Positions 7,982 to 16,778 of a stretch of 44,546 nucleotides of DNA are shown in pieces. The stretch is from a virus: the IMG/VR virus record IMGVR_UViG_3300034283_000839, positions 1 to 44,546 of that record, one strand, 5' to 3'. Both the position numbers and the translations under genes were made by a program. A model generated the notes under the pieces. The model was not told the origin of the DNA. It saw nothing but the letters and a program-made list of their open reading frames with translations, and made no database searches. The stretch's first letter is position 1. The number at the start of each line of letters is the position of its first letter.

Positions 7982-8581
7982 TTAAAGGCCCGCAGTGCCG
8001 GCAGACAGTTCATGGTTATTGATCTTGACAAGCCACTTAGCAAACTGGCCAACAAAAACATCAGGCCGCTGCACAAGACCAAGAATCTTACACTGAAGCG
8101 TAGCGCCAGCAGCTTCGCTGGCGTTATCAAGCTGCCAACCCGAGATGTAACCGTTGTTAGCGCCGACAACAAGGTTAGTATTCAAATTAACGTCTGCGAG
8201 AGTCAGCGGGGTGCCAGTGCCAACTTCCTGAACCTCAAAAACAGTATCAGGGTCATCGATCACCATAGCGTACCACACGCCCGACTTAGCGCCCGGCGGA
8301 CGAATCGTCTGGTTCAGGTTATCAACTTTGGCAATGCCGGGATATGTATCAAACAAACCAGCAATGACGCCACGAATAACGCCAGTGGCAGCCGCTAAGG
8401 TGATGTACGGAACGCCCCTAGGATCAGCGCCAGCGGCAATCGTAACTACCGGGTCCCCCATAGCAAAAGCGTTAGTGTTAGCAGCTTCGATTGCATACAA
8501 ACGAGCAGCGCCATTATACTGCGTGCCCTTAATGTTCCCTACGGCTCGAAGGCCAAAAGGGGTGTTAGCGTTAATGGACAT
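7982..8581 (-). CDS. Structural protein upstream of the capsid gene
   Basis: A 199-aa protein starting MSINANTPFGLRAVGNIKG, rich in Gly, Ala, Val and Asn with alternating beta segments. The pattern 'NTPFGLRPVG' at the N-terminus is common in small phage head proteins encoded next to the capsid gene. It ends 12 bases before the capsid ATG, with a GGAG-like site (TTTAAGGAGAATAAC) in between. Likely a head decoration or minor capsid protein. Confidence 0.7.
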   Translation of the reverse strand: MSINANTPFGLRAVGNIKGTQYNGAARLYAIEAANTNAFAMGDPVVTIAAGADPRGVPYITLAAATGVIRGVIAGLFDTYPGIAKVDNLNQTIRPPGAKSGVWYAMVIDDPDTVFEVQEVGTGTPLTLADVNLNTNLVVGANNGYISGWQLDNASEAAGATLQCKILGLVQRPDVFVGQFAKWLVKINNHELSAGTAGL

Positions 8582-8584
8582 ATG

Positions 8585-9103
8585 TTATCTCCGATGCTTG
8601 GGAGTAAAGAGGTCTGGCATAGTACCCTTACTATACCGTCTAGATGCGTCTTTCATACTTTCGCCGGGTTCACGCTCACCACCACCACGGAGCGTTTCAG
8701 CGATTGACTCATTTCGTTCTTCGATAATCTCACGGCTAGCCTCGTAATACTCGATCGGGCATTCCATGAGATAAAGCCGTCCGGGCTGACCCGTGGCATC
8801 TGCACCATCACCTGAGATAACACTTACTCGCGTACCAAGGTCAGTGTTGCCGCTTTCTTTAGCATCACCACCCAAATCAAAATTAGTCAGCTCAACCTCG
8901 TCAGCATTTACAAACCGATAGCCAGCTCGCTGTGCCTTAGCAATTCGACCGGCATCACTGCGAATCCATCTACGATGAAAGCCGGGACGCTCAGGAACTT
9001 CCAACTTACGCACACCGGCGCTCATTGGCTGGAAGTTTCGGGGAAGCGATCCGCGCTCCGGTTCGTTAGCGGGATTGATCTTTGCCTCAACGGACTTGTT
9101 CAT
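8585..9103 (-). CDS. Conserved head-region protein of unknown function
   Basis: A 172-aa charged protein with a Pro/Arg-rich N-terminus (PERPGFHRRWIRSDAGRIAK), a VNADEVELTNFDLGG segment, and an acidic/Gly-rich C-terminus ending in basic residues. It sits between scaffold and capsid-proximal genes, as similar proteins do in other podoviruses. It has no enzyme motif and may be a scaffold cofactor or internal head protein. Confidence 0.6.
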   Translation of the reverse strand: MNKSVEAKINPANEPERGSLPRNFQPMSAGVRKLEVPERPGFHRRWIRSDAGRIAKAQRAGYRFVNADEVELTNFDLGGDAKESGNTDLGTRVSVISGDGADATGQPGRLYLMECPIEYYEASREIIEERNESIAETLRGGGEREPGESMKDASRRYSKGTMPDLFTPKHRR

Positions 9104-9112
9104 ATAACCTCT

Positions 9113-9979
9113 TTACTGTTGACTGAAGTAAATGCTGGTGTAGTGATCCTGCCACTCTTTCAGATTACTGAATCGCTTGTTTTTGCCAACAAGGTCATCA
9201 GCATCTTCTAAGCAGGCCTGACGAGCTTCGGGCGGCAAGTCATTAAAAGACTTACGACCGCCGCTGCCAGTTCTCGTACCACGAGAAACACCATCAACCT
9301 TGGATACGGGAGCTTCTGATCTGGGAGCCGCAGGCTTATTGCGCTCGTTAAGAATCCGCACGCACTCATCAAGAAATGCTGCGCCGATCAGGTCATTACC
9401 TTCGTCTCGAAGGTCTTCACCGATTCGCATGACTTCTTTGGTACGCTTAGCGTCTACGCCAAACCAGTCATTACGTTCCTGCCAGGCAACAAACTCGGGG
9501 TCTAGTGCTGGCGCAGAAGTAACTTTCTTGGTCGGCGCAGGTGCAGACTCTTCCGCTTTAGCTGATGCAGCATTAAGCTGGTCGATCTTTTCTCGAATAT
9601 CAAACTCAGCATCTACATCATTATTCTCGCGGGCCTGCTTCAGCTCAGCCTTCAGTTGACTCTTTGCGTTTTCAACAGCCCGCTTGTTAGCCTCAGTATA
9701 GTGCTTCTCAAGCTTCTCAATCGCGGACGTTGCGCCGTTCAACTGTTGCGCAAGTGTCGCAATTTGTTGATCCCGTGTCAACAGTTCACGCTGGAGCCGT
9801 TTATTGTTGGCAAGCAATAGCGGCATAACATGCTTGCCGCGCTCAACAAACTCGTCTGCATCTACCCACTGGTCGGGATTACCCTTGAACTGATCCTTAG
9901 GCAACCAGCCCATGTTGCGAGCTTCGGTTTCAATAGCCGGATCAATGCCCTCGTTGAGTTCTTCGTTATCAGCGCTCAT
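9113..9979 (-). CDS. Capsid scaffolding protein
   Basis: A 288-aa protein with an acidic N-terminus (DNEELNEGIDPAIETEARNM), a long central coiled coil (about residues 55-145, rich in Gln, Glu, Lys and Ala) and a basic/Gly-rich C-terminus (SRGTRTGSGGRKSFNDLPPE). The acidic coiled-coil body with a capsid-binding C-terminal tail is typical of phage scaffolding proteins. The gene is in the expected place, between portal and capsid. Its ATG overlaps the stop of the GroES-like gene by four bases. Confidence 0.8.
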   Translation of the reverse strand: MSADNEELNEGIDPAIETEARNMGWLPKDQFKGNPDQWVDADEFVERGKHVMPLLLANNKRLQRELLTRDQQIATLAQQLNGATSAIEKLEKHYTEANKRAVENAKSQLKAELKQARENNDVDAEFDIREKIDQLNAASAKAEESAPAPTKKVTSAPALDPEFVAWQERNDWFGVDAKRTKEVMRIGEDLRDEGNDLIGAAFLDECVRILNERNKPAAPRSEAPVSKVDGVSRGTRTGSGGRKSFNDLPPEARQACLEDADDLVGKNKRFSNLKEWQDHYTSIYFSQQ

Positions 9980-10296
9980 GCTTGTTCCTCTACCTCAATG
10001 GCCGCAAAAATATCTCGATCATTTACAAAGCGGTAAGACTTACCATCTGCCGTGCCCTTAGCCATAAAGCCCGCAAACCTTGCGACAAGAACTTTGTCAC
10101 CCGGTTTAGCTCGCGGCGCGGGCTCATCACACCAACAGTTAGGGCCAACTTCAATTACAATAGCTCGCTGTTCAACCATCTGCAATCGATCCTGAGCTGA
10201 GTCAGGAATTGCGATGATGCTAGACTTGAGCTCAGGCTCATACGGCTCAATTAAAACTGCTCGGCCAAGAGGCTTAAGACCAGAACGATTACTCAC
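9976..10296 (-). CDS. GroES-like (Cpn10) co-chaperonin
   Basis: A 106-aa protein with the Cpn10 layout: LGRAVLIEPYEPELKSSIIA at residues 10-29 (barrel strand and mobile-loop region), VIEVGPNCWCDEPAPRAKPG, then GDKVLVARFAG and a C-terminal RFVNDRDIFAAIE strand. Residues 20-40 take the place of the GroES mobile loop that contacts GroEL. T4 gp31 and RB49 CocO are known phage co-chaperonins that help fold the capsid protein. This gene lies directly before the scaffold gene, which suggests a similar job. Two Cys in CWC are unusual. Confidence 0.85.
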   Translation of the reverse strand: MSNRSGLKPLGRAVLIEPYEPELKSSIIAIPDSAQDRLQMVEQRAIVIEVGPNCWCDEPAPRAKPGDKVLVARFAGFMAKGTADGKSYRFVNDRDIFAAIEVEEQA

Positions 10297-10541
10297 TTAT
10301 CTTCTCCATAAAGATCGTCGACTGAAACCTCAAGGACTTGCTTGAGGGCGGAACATGCACCAGTAGCGGCTGCATTTTTAACTAACATTTCTGTTTCAAA
10401 CGCGGCACTGAACTGCCCGTTAGCCCACGCGTCTTTAAGACGTTCAATGTCAGACTTGACCCATTCCCGGAATAGCTTGGTCACTGGGTGGGAAAGCCAT
10501 GCTTGGAACTGCTCCAGCTCCGGCGTTAATTCCTGGCTCAC
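10293..10541 (-). CDS. Unknown 82-aa protein overlapping the portal gene
   Basis: A mostly helical 82-aa protein (PELEQFQAWLSHPVTKLFRE, IERLKDAWANGQF). Its first 92 bases are read in another frame from the last codons of the portal gene. A four-base overlap links it to the GroES-like gene. It has no recognised domain; by position it may be a portal- or head-associated factor. Confidence 0.65.
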   Translation of the reverse strand: MSQELTPELEQFQAWLSHPVTKLFREWVKSDIERLKDAWANGQFSAAFETEMLVKNAAATGACSALKQVLEVSVDDLYGEDK

Positions 10542-12516
10542 TTAAATTCTCCATCATTCTGTCAAGGGAAGTGTTCATCTGATTATTACGCTCACGCATA
10601 GCTTCGATAGCTGCACGGAAAGCAGACACGCGCTGCTTATCAGTTTCAGTCGAAGCTTTAGTCATCAACAACTGTACCTGAGCTTCCATCTCAAGAATCT
10701 TAGCACTATTCACACGTACAGTTTCTTGCATCTCCATAGCAAACATCTGCTGCTGCATCTGGAGTTCCATCTGGGTTGCCTGATTCTTAAGTTCCTGAAT
10801 CTGAACCCGTGGATCTTTAGGCGGTTCTTGCCCGGCTGCGCCGGGGAACAGCTCCGCAACGTCGTCAACTCCCAGCGCCTTGAGGTACCTCCGCTCCACC
10901 GCATCCCTGTCGTACCCCGCAGTCGTGCCGGCCGCGGCCTTAATCATCTGCGCCTGCGCGAAACGCGCGCCCTCGCTCGCAATCGTCGGATCGGCCACCG
11001 GAACAACCGAGGCCGCGCCAATTGCATAGTCCTCGCGCATGATGAACTTCCCGTCTCCGAAAGGCATCCTCGCGGGAAGCGTGATCGCGTTGATTCGGTA
11101 AAGCTTTTTGAACTCCAACTTCATAGCCCGCCAAACGCGCTTGAAGATGGCAGAGTAAATCTTCTGGCCCTGCTCAACCATCGTGCGAGCTGTTTCGGCT
11201 GGGGTGTTCTGGCCGGGATTTTCTCCGGCGAGCATGTCAGTAGAGCCAGCGATTCTATTGGTGTAGTCGATAAGCAGGCCGAGTAAGTTGAACATCACCG
11301 AGCTGGGTTCACGCACCGGAAGTGGCATGATGTTCTTGCGAATGTCATCTCCCGTAGCATCGACCCGCTGCCAACCGAAGGGTTGGAATTGGTAGACTCC
11401 GCCTTTGAGCTTAGCACCACGACCGAGAAATCCGCCAGCAGTATTAGCGAGTGTGCCTGCGTCGAATAACTGGTTGATGGCAGAGTTCACACTTTCATTC
11501 AGCGGGCCAAGCAAAACTCCGAAGCCAACGTCCATAATGCTACCGTCTGGCGCAGGGATGAACGGGAGCTTAGTAAAGTACTCGACGGCATTGATCTTGA
11601 TGATCGTACCATCGTCAGCTCGCTCAACATCTTCAGGGCGATCGAAGCGAGTAGCGATGCGGACAACGCAACGAGATGCTTCTTCGATAGTAACAATGTA
11701 CGGCTCTGCGTAGCCATCGCCATCTAAGTCCAGCCAGCAGTGCTGTTCGAGAAGCTTAAACGGAGTATCGTGATCGGCTTGCGGAGCGCGAAGACCCGAA
11801 CGGTTATCTACATCAGGAGACTTCCGGTTGTCTGCGGGAGTCCCACAGTACCACTGCTGGTCAGTGCAGTCACGGTAGATACCGCGCAGCATCATCTCCC
11901 GGACGTCATTCCGGTACTTGTTGATGATGTGAGTTTTAACTGCGCACGTCTCGATGGACTTAGCCCAGTAGTCAAACACCAAGTCTTGGGCGAACACAAA
12001 CTCGCTAACCGGGTGGCCTTGGGATGCGCTATAGTAAGTCTTCTTAAACGCAACGCCGACGATAGCCTGGGAAAGAAGTGCCCTATCCGTGCCCTCTTCC
12101 CAATTCTCGTCCTGCTCCAAAAGCTGCCAGCTCATGTGCTGCGAGATGCGGTTGGCTAAGGCGGTGGCGATCGGAGTGGTCTCTCCAATGACACGAGCCT
12201 GCACAACGCTACGGCCATTCACAATAGCCGGATAAGCGCGAGCTGCGAACTGCATTGCTGCAATCGTAACAAGCGGGAACTTGATGTTGCTACAATTTGC
12301 CCAAGGGAAAGTCTTGCTATCCTGAACCTGCATGGCAAGATTCAGTGCGGACTTGCAACGCTCCTCCCAGTCAACACGGCTGCGCTTGTCTCGGTCGAAG
12401 TTCTCAAAGACCCAGTTACCAATGTTGTCTAAATCCCGATCGTTAAAACGACCGCAAAGATTGGGCGATCGAATAACTTCATCGTCGATAGTAATACGAG
12501 TCTCAATATCCAACAT
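10450..12516 (-). CDS. Portal protein
   Basis: A 688-aa protein from ATG 12514-12516. A TTG eleven codons upstream lies inside the palindromic repeat and is a less likely start. The order of segments fits podovirus portals: an N-terminal RVDWEERCKSALNLAMQV-type wing, a stem region (about 300-380) with FIPAPDGSIMDVGFGVLLGP, the conserved NTPAETARTMVEQGQKIYSA stretch (about 435-455), and a long Gln/Met/Glu-rich C-terminal helix (about 560-660). In P22 the equivalent forms the barrel of the portal. The gene follows the large terminase gene. A GC-rich tract (about 10810-11010) covers the region around residues 500-570. Confidence 0.85.
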   Translation of the reverse strand: MLDIETRITIDDEVIRSPNLCGRFNDRDLDNIGNWVFENFDRDKRSRVDWEERCKSALNLAMQVQDSKTFPWANCSNIKFPLVTIAAMQFAARAYPAIVNGRSVVQARVIGETTPIATALANRISQHMSWQLLEQDENWEEGTDRALLSQAIVGVAFKKTYYSASQGHPVSEFVFAQDLVFDYWAKSIETCAVKTHIINKYRNDVREMMLRGIYRDCTDQQWYCGTPADNRKSPDVDNRSGLRAPQADHDTPFKLLEQHCWLDLDGDGYAEPYIVTIEEASRCVVRIATRFDRPEDVERADDGTIIKINAVEYFTKLPFIPAPDGSIMDVGFGVLLGPLNESVNSAINQLFDAGTLANTAGGFLGRGAKLKGGVYQFQPFGWQRVDATGDDIRKNIMPLPVREPSSVMFNLLGLLIDYTNRIAGSTDMLAGENPGQNTPAETARTMVEQGQKIYSAIFKRVWRAMKLEFKKLYRINAITLPARMPFGDGKFIMREDYAIGAASVVPVADPTIASEGARFAQAQMIKAAAGTTAGYDRDAVERRYLKALGVDDVAELFPGAAGQEPPKDPRVQIQELKNQATQMELQMQQQMFAMEMQETVRVNSAKILEMEAQVQLLMTKASTETDKQRVSAFRAAIEAMRERNNQMNTSLDRMMENLSEPGINAGAGAVPSMAFPPSDQAIPGMGQV

Positions 12517-12541
12517 ATGCTTAATGTCCCGGTTAGATGCT

Positions 12542-12558
12542 TGTCCCAAATTGGGACA
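12542..12558. promoter_or_regulatory. Palindrome copy 2
   Basis: A perfect TGTCCCAAWTTGGGACA palindrome directly abutting the stop codon of the large terminase gene (12559-12561). An additional half-site (CGGGACATT) occurs just downstream in the leftward direction, before the portal start. Confidence 0.85.
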
Positions 12559-14025
12559 TTAGTAGCCTGTTGAACTGGCTCGACCGCCGGTACCCATAGT
12601 GGCACGGCTTTCTCGACCCCAGTCGAATTCTTCCTCTTCCATGAAGTCCTCTTCATCGACTTCGTGGTAGTTTTCTAAACCATTGTGCAACGTGGCGGTG
12701 GAGTCAAACTGGTCATCCGCTTTAGCATCCGTTACGCCAGTGAAGCTAAGAACTTCAGCCTCGTAACCCGCATACCAATCAGTGTCTTTATCAAACCGGC
12801 AGGCTCCAGCTTTCATCTTTTTCTGAAACGTTCTGCCGCGAACAGCCTTGTCGCTTTTCGGCGTCAGTTCTTCAAACACCAACCAGTGATCCCGCTTCAT
12901 CATTTCCTTCGTGAGCATGGACTTGATAGCTAACCAAATCTGTCCATTCTCAACAAAGAAAACTTTGGGCTGCCACCTCAAATCAATCTCAAAGAACTTA
13001 TCAATAATCTCATCAGCATCCCAGCGGCCAACGTGCTGATCTACATGATGCACCAAGTTTCGAACGCATTTACCGCCAACAGTAAAGCTAGTACGGTTAG
13101 CGCTGTCACGCTTGCTAATAGCAAAGTCGACGCCAACTGCAATAACCTTTTCCGCTTCTCGGTCCCCGTCAGTCATCGGAATGAAGTCTTGCTTACGCAA
13201 GTATGCGGCAGCGTTATCTAGCGGAGTGTTAAGGAACTCTTGCGAATAGCCGGCGCTATCACCATCTTCTTCAAACTCAATCTGCCGCGCTCGAAGATCT
13301 TCTGCTGTCCATCTCTCGGGCCACAACAGTTCCGAGAAGTCATTATAGCTCTTGTGCGCCTTGTAAAACAAGTGGTTCCACGTTTTGTTTTTCCGAAGCC
13401 TCGACAGCAGAGCGTCTTCGTGCAGAATAGTACCGTGCACTCGAATCTTGCCAGTTTTACTCAACGCTTGCTTAGCTGCTCGGAAGAACCAACGACGGAA
13501 CTTAGCACGACGATCTTTGTTTTCTACCTGCTCGTCATCTTCCATATCGTCGCAGACGATAAGATTCGGCCTCTTACCTTTCCACATTGCGCCGCGAATC
13601 TTTTGCTCGGCGCCACGAGCCAGAATGCGAAACCTATGACCGTCATCATGAACTACAATGACCTCCGTCTTGGTCTGAGCCTCAAAGCTTTTGATGCCAA
13701 ACTCACGTCGCAGATCATCGTTTGTTTCCAGTTCCTCGCTGATATTGCTAAGCTGTTCGGCCGCCTTGTCCTCAGTCGAGCCGATGAGAATGCCGTAATC
13801 GCTGGTGCGAAACAGCATCTCAGCGAGAATGTAGTCAAATGTCAAACCTGTGCTTTTGGCATGATCTCGAGGCGCAATCACCATGCACTGTGGGTGCGGA
13901 CTGGAATAAAGAGCCCAAGCCTCCCGATGAAACTGGGGCGTGGGCTTAGCATTATCATACCGAGGCGAAAGAAATGTACCTGCAAACGCCTCGATAAGAT
14001 CCGCAGTAAGCTTAACTTTGATCAT
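12559..14025 (-). CDS. Terminase large subunit (TerL)
   Basis: A 488-aa packaging motor. The ATPase domain carries a Walker-A-like MVIAPRDHAKSTG (about residues 48-60), in which the usual GxxGxGKT is replaced by the APR-x-HAKST form found in some podovirus terminases. A Walker B/DEAD-like segment NLIVCDDMEDDEQ follows (154-166). The RNase-H-like nuclease domain starts at VIAVGVDFAISK with Asp300 as a likely metal ligand, and a further acidic cluster lies near the C-terminus. TerL cuts the DNA concatemer and pumps it through the portal. The appendage cassette separates it from the small subunit, which is unusual. Confidence 0.9.
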   Translation of the reverse strand: MIKVKLTADLIEAFAGTFLSPRYDNAKPTPQFHREAWALYSSPHPQCMVIAPRDHAKSTGLTFDYILAEMLFRTSDYGILIGSTEDKAAEQLSNISEELETNDDLRREFGIKSFEAQTKTEVIVVHDDGHRFRILARGAEQKIRGAMWKGKRPNLIVCDDMEDDEQVENKDRRAKFRRWFFRAAKQALSKTGKIRVHGTILHEDALLSRLRKNKTWNHLFYKAHKSYNDFSELLWPERWTAEDLRARQIEFEEDGDSAGYSQEFLNTPLDNAAAYLRKQDFIPMTDGDREAEKVIAVGVDFAISKRDSANRTSFTVGGKCVRNLVHHVDQHVGRWDADEIIDKFFEIDLRWQPKVFFVENGQIWLAIKSMLTKEMMKRDHWLVFEELTPKSDKAVRGRTFQKKMKAGACRFDKDTDWYAGYEAEVLSFTGVTDAKADDQFDSTATLHNGLENYHEVDEEDFMEEEEFDWGRESRATMGTGGRASSTGY

Positions 14026-14345
14026 GGCGGAGTAATGGTTGCACTCGGAAGAACGGCGACTCGACCTTGGAGAAGCAGAATCTGGGAGTTACTTGTTCGA
14101 ACGGCAAAAGTGATCTGATACACAACTCCGGGCAGCCCACCTACAACCTTCTGCTTTGCGATGTTGTTGGAAACACTAGGGCTTCCTGAAAGCATGGCGG
14201 TTGGGTTAGGATCTGCGCCTGAATAAACCTCCATTGTGGTAGCTACCGTCAGAGAGTTCTCCCCAACTGCAAGCTTGGAAAGCGTATCCACCTCAATGTC
14301 GATACTTTCACCTTGAAGCTTTGATGCAAAAACTACAGTACTCAT
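14022..14345 (-). CDS. Small beta-sandwich virion/appendage protein (paralogue of the 233-aa protein)
   Basis: A 107-aa protein. The segment KQKVVGGLPGVVYQITFAVR and the ending LLLQGRVAVLPSATITPP match, at spacing and residue level, a domain of the 233-aa protein at 15912-16613 (IIQGLPGVVYRL then KTLAVLPCEQAIPP). Both also share a GADPNP/GDDPSP turn followed by a TxxMLxG-type strand. This is consistent with an Ig-like fold of a fibre or baseplate accessory protein. It overlaps TerL by four bases. Confidence 0.65.
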   Translation of the reverse strand: MSTVVFASKLQGESIDIEVDTLSKLAVGENSLTVATTMEVYSGADPNPTAMLSGSPSVSNNIAKQKVVGGLPGVVYQITFAVRTSNSQILLLQGRVAVLPSATITPP

Positions 14346-14944
14346 TAGAAGCTTCCTACAGTTATGCCGACACGAAGATTAGTTTGCATTCCGGCTAACA
14401 GAACGTCACCGACAACCCCAGAGCGAAGAAAGTATTCTATCGTATATCGATCTCGCTGAGCCCTAAAGTATAAGCTGCCGCCTCTTATGTATACTAAGAT
14501 GTTGTCTACGTTTGCAGCTTGGGAGGGTCTGACATCATCTAAAAACGCATACGGAGTTATCGCCGTGGCAATGGTGGTATCATCAAAAACTTGGGCATTT
14601 AAAACTGTATCAAACCACCAAAACTTACTAACACCCGCCTCCGTAAAAGACACAAACGGATTCATGTTAGTATCAAACGACAGACTGACGTAGGAGATAT
14701 TGAACCGGACAAATGCCACTATCGGGGCATCATCAGGGCTATCAATTAAAAACTCCCCCGTTAGCTCAATATACCGCAGCCTCCACAGCTTAACCCTGAA
14801 ACCTTGAGTAGGATCCTGAATACCGACACCGCCAATTTGATAGTCAGTAAAAGGATCATCTCGTGGGATTGGATTAAGCAATGGAGCTGGTAAGCTTTGG
14901 CTAGATAGCCTCTGCTCTGGGATCATGGGGTGCCTCGTGCCCAA
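14345..14944 (-). CDS. Appendage-cassette protein of unknown function (199 aa)
   Basis: A 199-aa protein with a Pro-rich start and a beta-rich body containing IVAFVRFNISYVSLSFD and a C-terminal DRYTIEYFLRSGVVGDVLLAG. It has no enzyme motif and no transmembrane helix. It overlaps both neighbours, so it is part of the four-gene cassette between the terminase genes. A role in a fibre or adsorption structure is inferred from the neighbours only. Confidence 0.6.
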   Translation of the reverse strand: MGTRHPMIPEQRLSSQSLPAPLLNPIPRDDPFTDYQIGGVGIQDPTQGFRVKLWRLRYIELTGEFLIDSPDDAPIVAFVRFNISYVSLSFDTNMNPFVSFTEAGVSKFWWFDTVLNAQVFDDTTIATAITPYAFLDDVRPSQAANVDNILVYIRGGSLYFRAQRDRYTIEYFLRSGVVGDVLLAGMQTNLRVGITVGSF

Positions 14945-15915
14945 GAGTATGCAGTGTTAAGGACCAGAATTTTAGTAGCGTCTTTGGGAATGATCGAGCT
15001 AAACTCAGTCTGGAATGCGCCGCCACCTCTAGCAGTAAGGCAAGTTAATAGAGACGATCGAATACCTCCAGCAACGTTACCATTATTTAACCCAAGAGTA
15101 AGAGTGCTATTTCTGGTATATGTACCTGCAGTATATGTACCATTTACCACAGCGCCAGAAGAAGAACTGGCATTTGAACCAGATGGATTGCCTGTAACAG
15201 GCCCTAACGTTCCACTATAAAAAACATGATCGCCAGTACCAGTACCTAATCCAGCAGTACCAGTAAACCCATGAGACCAATCAGTTACAGATGTAGCTCT
15301 CGCAATCCGCTGCGTAAAAGTTAAAGTTCCCACTCCCGTAATAGTAACATTTCCTGTTTGATCCGTGTCAGGGCCGCGAAACCGTAAGGTATAAGTTACA
15401 TCTAAAAATTCATCAGCAAGCACAGTAATCGTAGTAGGATTCCCAGAACCATCTACAATTAATGCTCGAGAAAAAAGAGTAGAAAGTCCAGTACTCCACC
15501 CAACACCAACCTCAGTCAAATTACCAGTCGCCACCCCGGCGTTAAATCTATACGTTCTACTACTGCCGCCCCAATAAGGGGGGCCGCCAGGAGATAAAGC
15601 TGAAGTAGTATCTGAGACAAGTGAGCTGTTAGCTAAAAATGTTTGAAGTCCCGTGTTTGTAACTAACGGAACCGCAGTACCTGTGCCCACCTGACAAGTA
15701 GTAAAGTTTAAGCCGCCACTACCAACTCGATCTAACCCGATGTTAGTAATTAGATTATCAAACTCTGCCAAAAGAACTTTACTAGCCTCAATAGGCTTTC
15801 CATGGCAATCTACCTTACCCTTTCTAATTGCAAATCTTCCGTGCATGGTGCAAGAAGCAGACACAATAGGAGAGTTCGGATTATCTAAAAATCTGTTACT
15901 CTTAACGATGATCAC
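14923..15915 (-). CDS. Tail-fibre/tail-tip-like protein
   Basis: A 330-aa protein. After a short N-terminus comes EFDNLITNIGLDRVGSGG, then a CQVGTGTAVP segment and a TGLQTFLA turn (about residues 50-90). This NLITN-x-GLD ... C-x-VGTGT pattern recurs in many phage tail and fibre proteins. The rest is a Gly/Thr/Ser/Asn-rich beta region (about 110-300) with low charge, as in exposed fibre domains. Codons end in A/T more than in the neighbours. Probably an adsorption or tail-tip protein. Confidence 0.72.
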   Translation of the reverse strand: MIIVKSNRFLDNPNSPIVSASCTMHGRFAIRKGKVDCHGKPIEASKVLLAEFDNLITNIGLDRVGSGGLNFTTCQVGTGTAVPLVTNTGLQTFLANSSLVSDTTSALSPGGPPYWGGSSRTYRFNAGVATGNLTEVGVGWSTGLSTLFSRALIVDGSGNPTTITVLADEFLDVTYTLRFRGPDTDQTGNVTITGVGTLTFTQRIARATSVTDWSHGFTGTAGLGTGTGDHVFYSGTLGPVTGNPSGSNASSSSGAVVNGTYTAGTYTRNSTLTLGLNNGNVAGGIRSSLLTCLTARGGGAFQTEFSSIIPKDATKILVLNTAYSWARGTP

Positions 15916-16613
15916 GTTAAACTACCCCCTGTAATAAGCACCTGGACGTTAAGCTGCTCAACAGGCCAGTTAGTGTACTGAATTAGGGCAACTCGAATGT
16001 TGCCAGACAAAACTACAACCTGAGGATTCAGCTGCTCAACAGGCCAGTTATAGGAGACTAGCGGAGCTCTGAGATCGCCGCTTAAGATAACGTTTCCTAC
16101 ATCTAGCTGCTCAACCGGAATTGAATAGCTAGCTAAGGGTTCTCGCAGCAATCCGTCTACAATAAGTATAGATACATCCATTGCATCTAATGGAGGTACC
16201 CACTCATACCCATTAATAATCTGATTATATACCAGCAGCTCATCTAGCACATCTACTGGATACAGCGGCGTGGTGTAAGCCACGCCAAACAGCGGCGGTA
16301 TTGCCTGCTCACAAGGAAGAACGGCTAATGTTTTTTCTAACTTGTAAGTCTTACCAGTAGACCCAACCGCTGTACCGATGAGTCGGTAAACTACCCCCGG
16401 CAATCCTTGAATAATCCATTGACTAGCTACCGGTCCAAGCAGAAACCTGCGTGTAGTTAGCATATCGTCAGGGCTAGGATCATCTCCGGTTTGAACGGCT
16501 ACAGTTACTTCCCATGCGGTAATAGTTTCATTTAGCAGAAGCTCAGAGGAAAAATTAAACTCTACCCTAATGCGCTCCCACACTAACTTACTTGGCAATG
16601 TGGGAAGGGGCAT
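15912..16613 (-). CDS. Appendage protein with GLPGVVY domain and C-terminal VEQL repeats
   Basis: A 233-aa protein. The N-terminal half (about residues 1-110) is paralogous to the 107-aa protein next to TerL. The C-terminal third carries three imperfect repeats of about 27-29 residues, each with an (R)xPLxSYxxPVEQLxxxxVxxSG core (about 160-233), which suggests a small beta-repeat stalk. It is the first gene of the four-gene appendage cassette. The combination of domain and repeat points to a fibre or fibre-assembly protein. Confidence 0.65.
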   Translation of the reverse strand: MPLPTLPSKLVWERIRVEFNFSSELLLNETITAWEVTVAVQTGDDPSPDDMLTTRRFLLGPVASQWIIQGLPGVVYRLIGTAVGSTGKTYKLEKTLAVLPCEQAIPPLFGVAYTTPLYPVDVLDELLVYNQIINGYEWVPPLDAMDVSILIVDGLLREPLASYSIPVEQLDVGNVILSGDLRAPLVSYNWPVEQLNPQVVVLSGNIRVALIQYTNWPVEQLNVQVLITGGSLT

Positions 16614-16778
16614 TTACTTTCTCCGAACCCCTTTGGGAACTCTGGAACCCTTACTACCTGGATTCTTGGTTGGATTAGTAGCGGTCTGCTGAGCCATAGC
16701 CTGCTTTTTTCTGGGCGTTAGCATCTCACTATCCTGCCCACGAAAGCTAGGCGTCCGTGATTTCTTGACCATTTTCAT
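16614..16778 (-). CDS. Small basic protein downstream of the small terminase gene
   Basis: A 54-aa protein from ATG 16776-16778, chosen because an AGGGGA site lies nine bases upstream; a second ATG at 16772 would give 52 aa. It is Lys/Arg/Thr/Ser-rich (MKMVKKSRTPSFRGQ ... GSKGSRVPKGVRRK), typical of small nucleic-acid-binding or internal head proteins. It overlaps the end of the small terminase gene and abuts the appendage cassette. Confidence 0.6.
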   Translation of the reverse strand: MKMVKKSRTPSFRGQDSEMLTPRKKQAMAQQTATNPTKNPGSKGSRVPKGVRRK

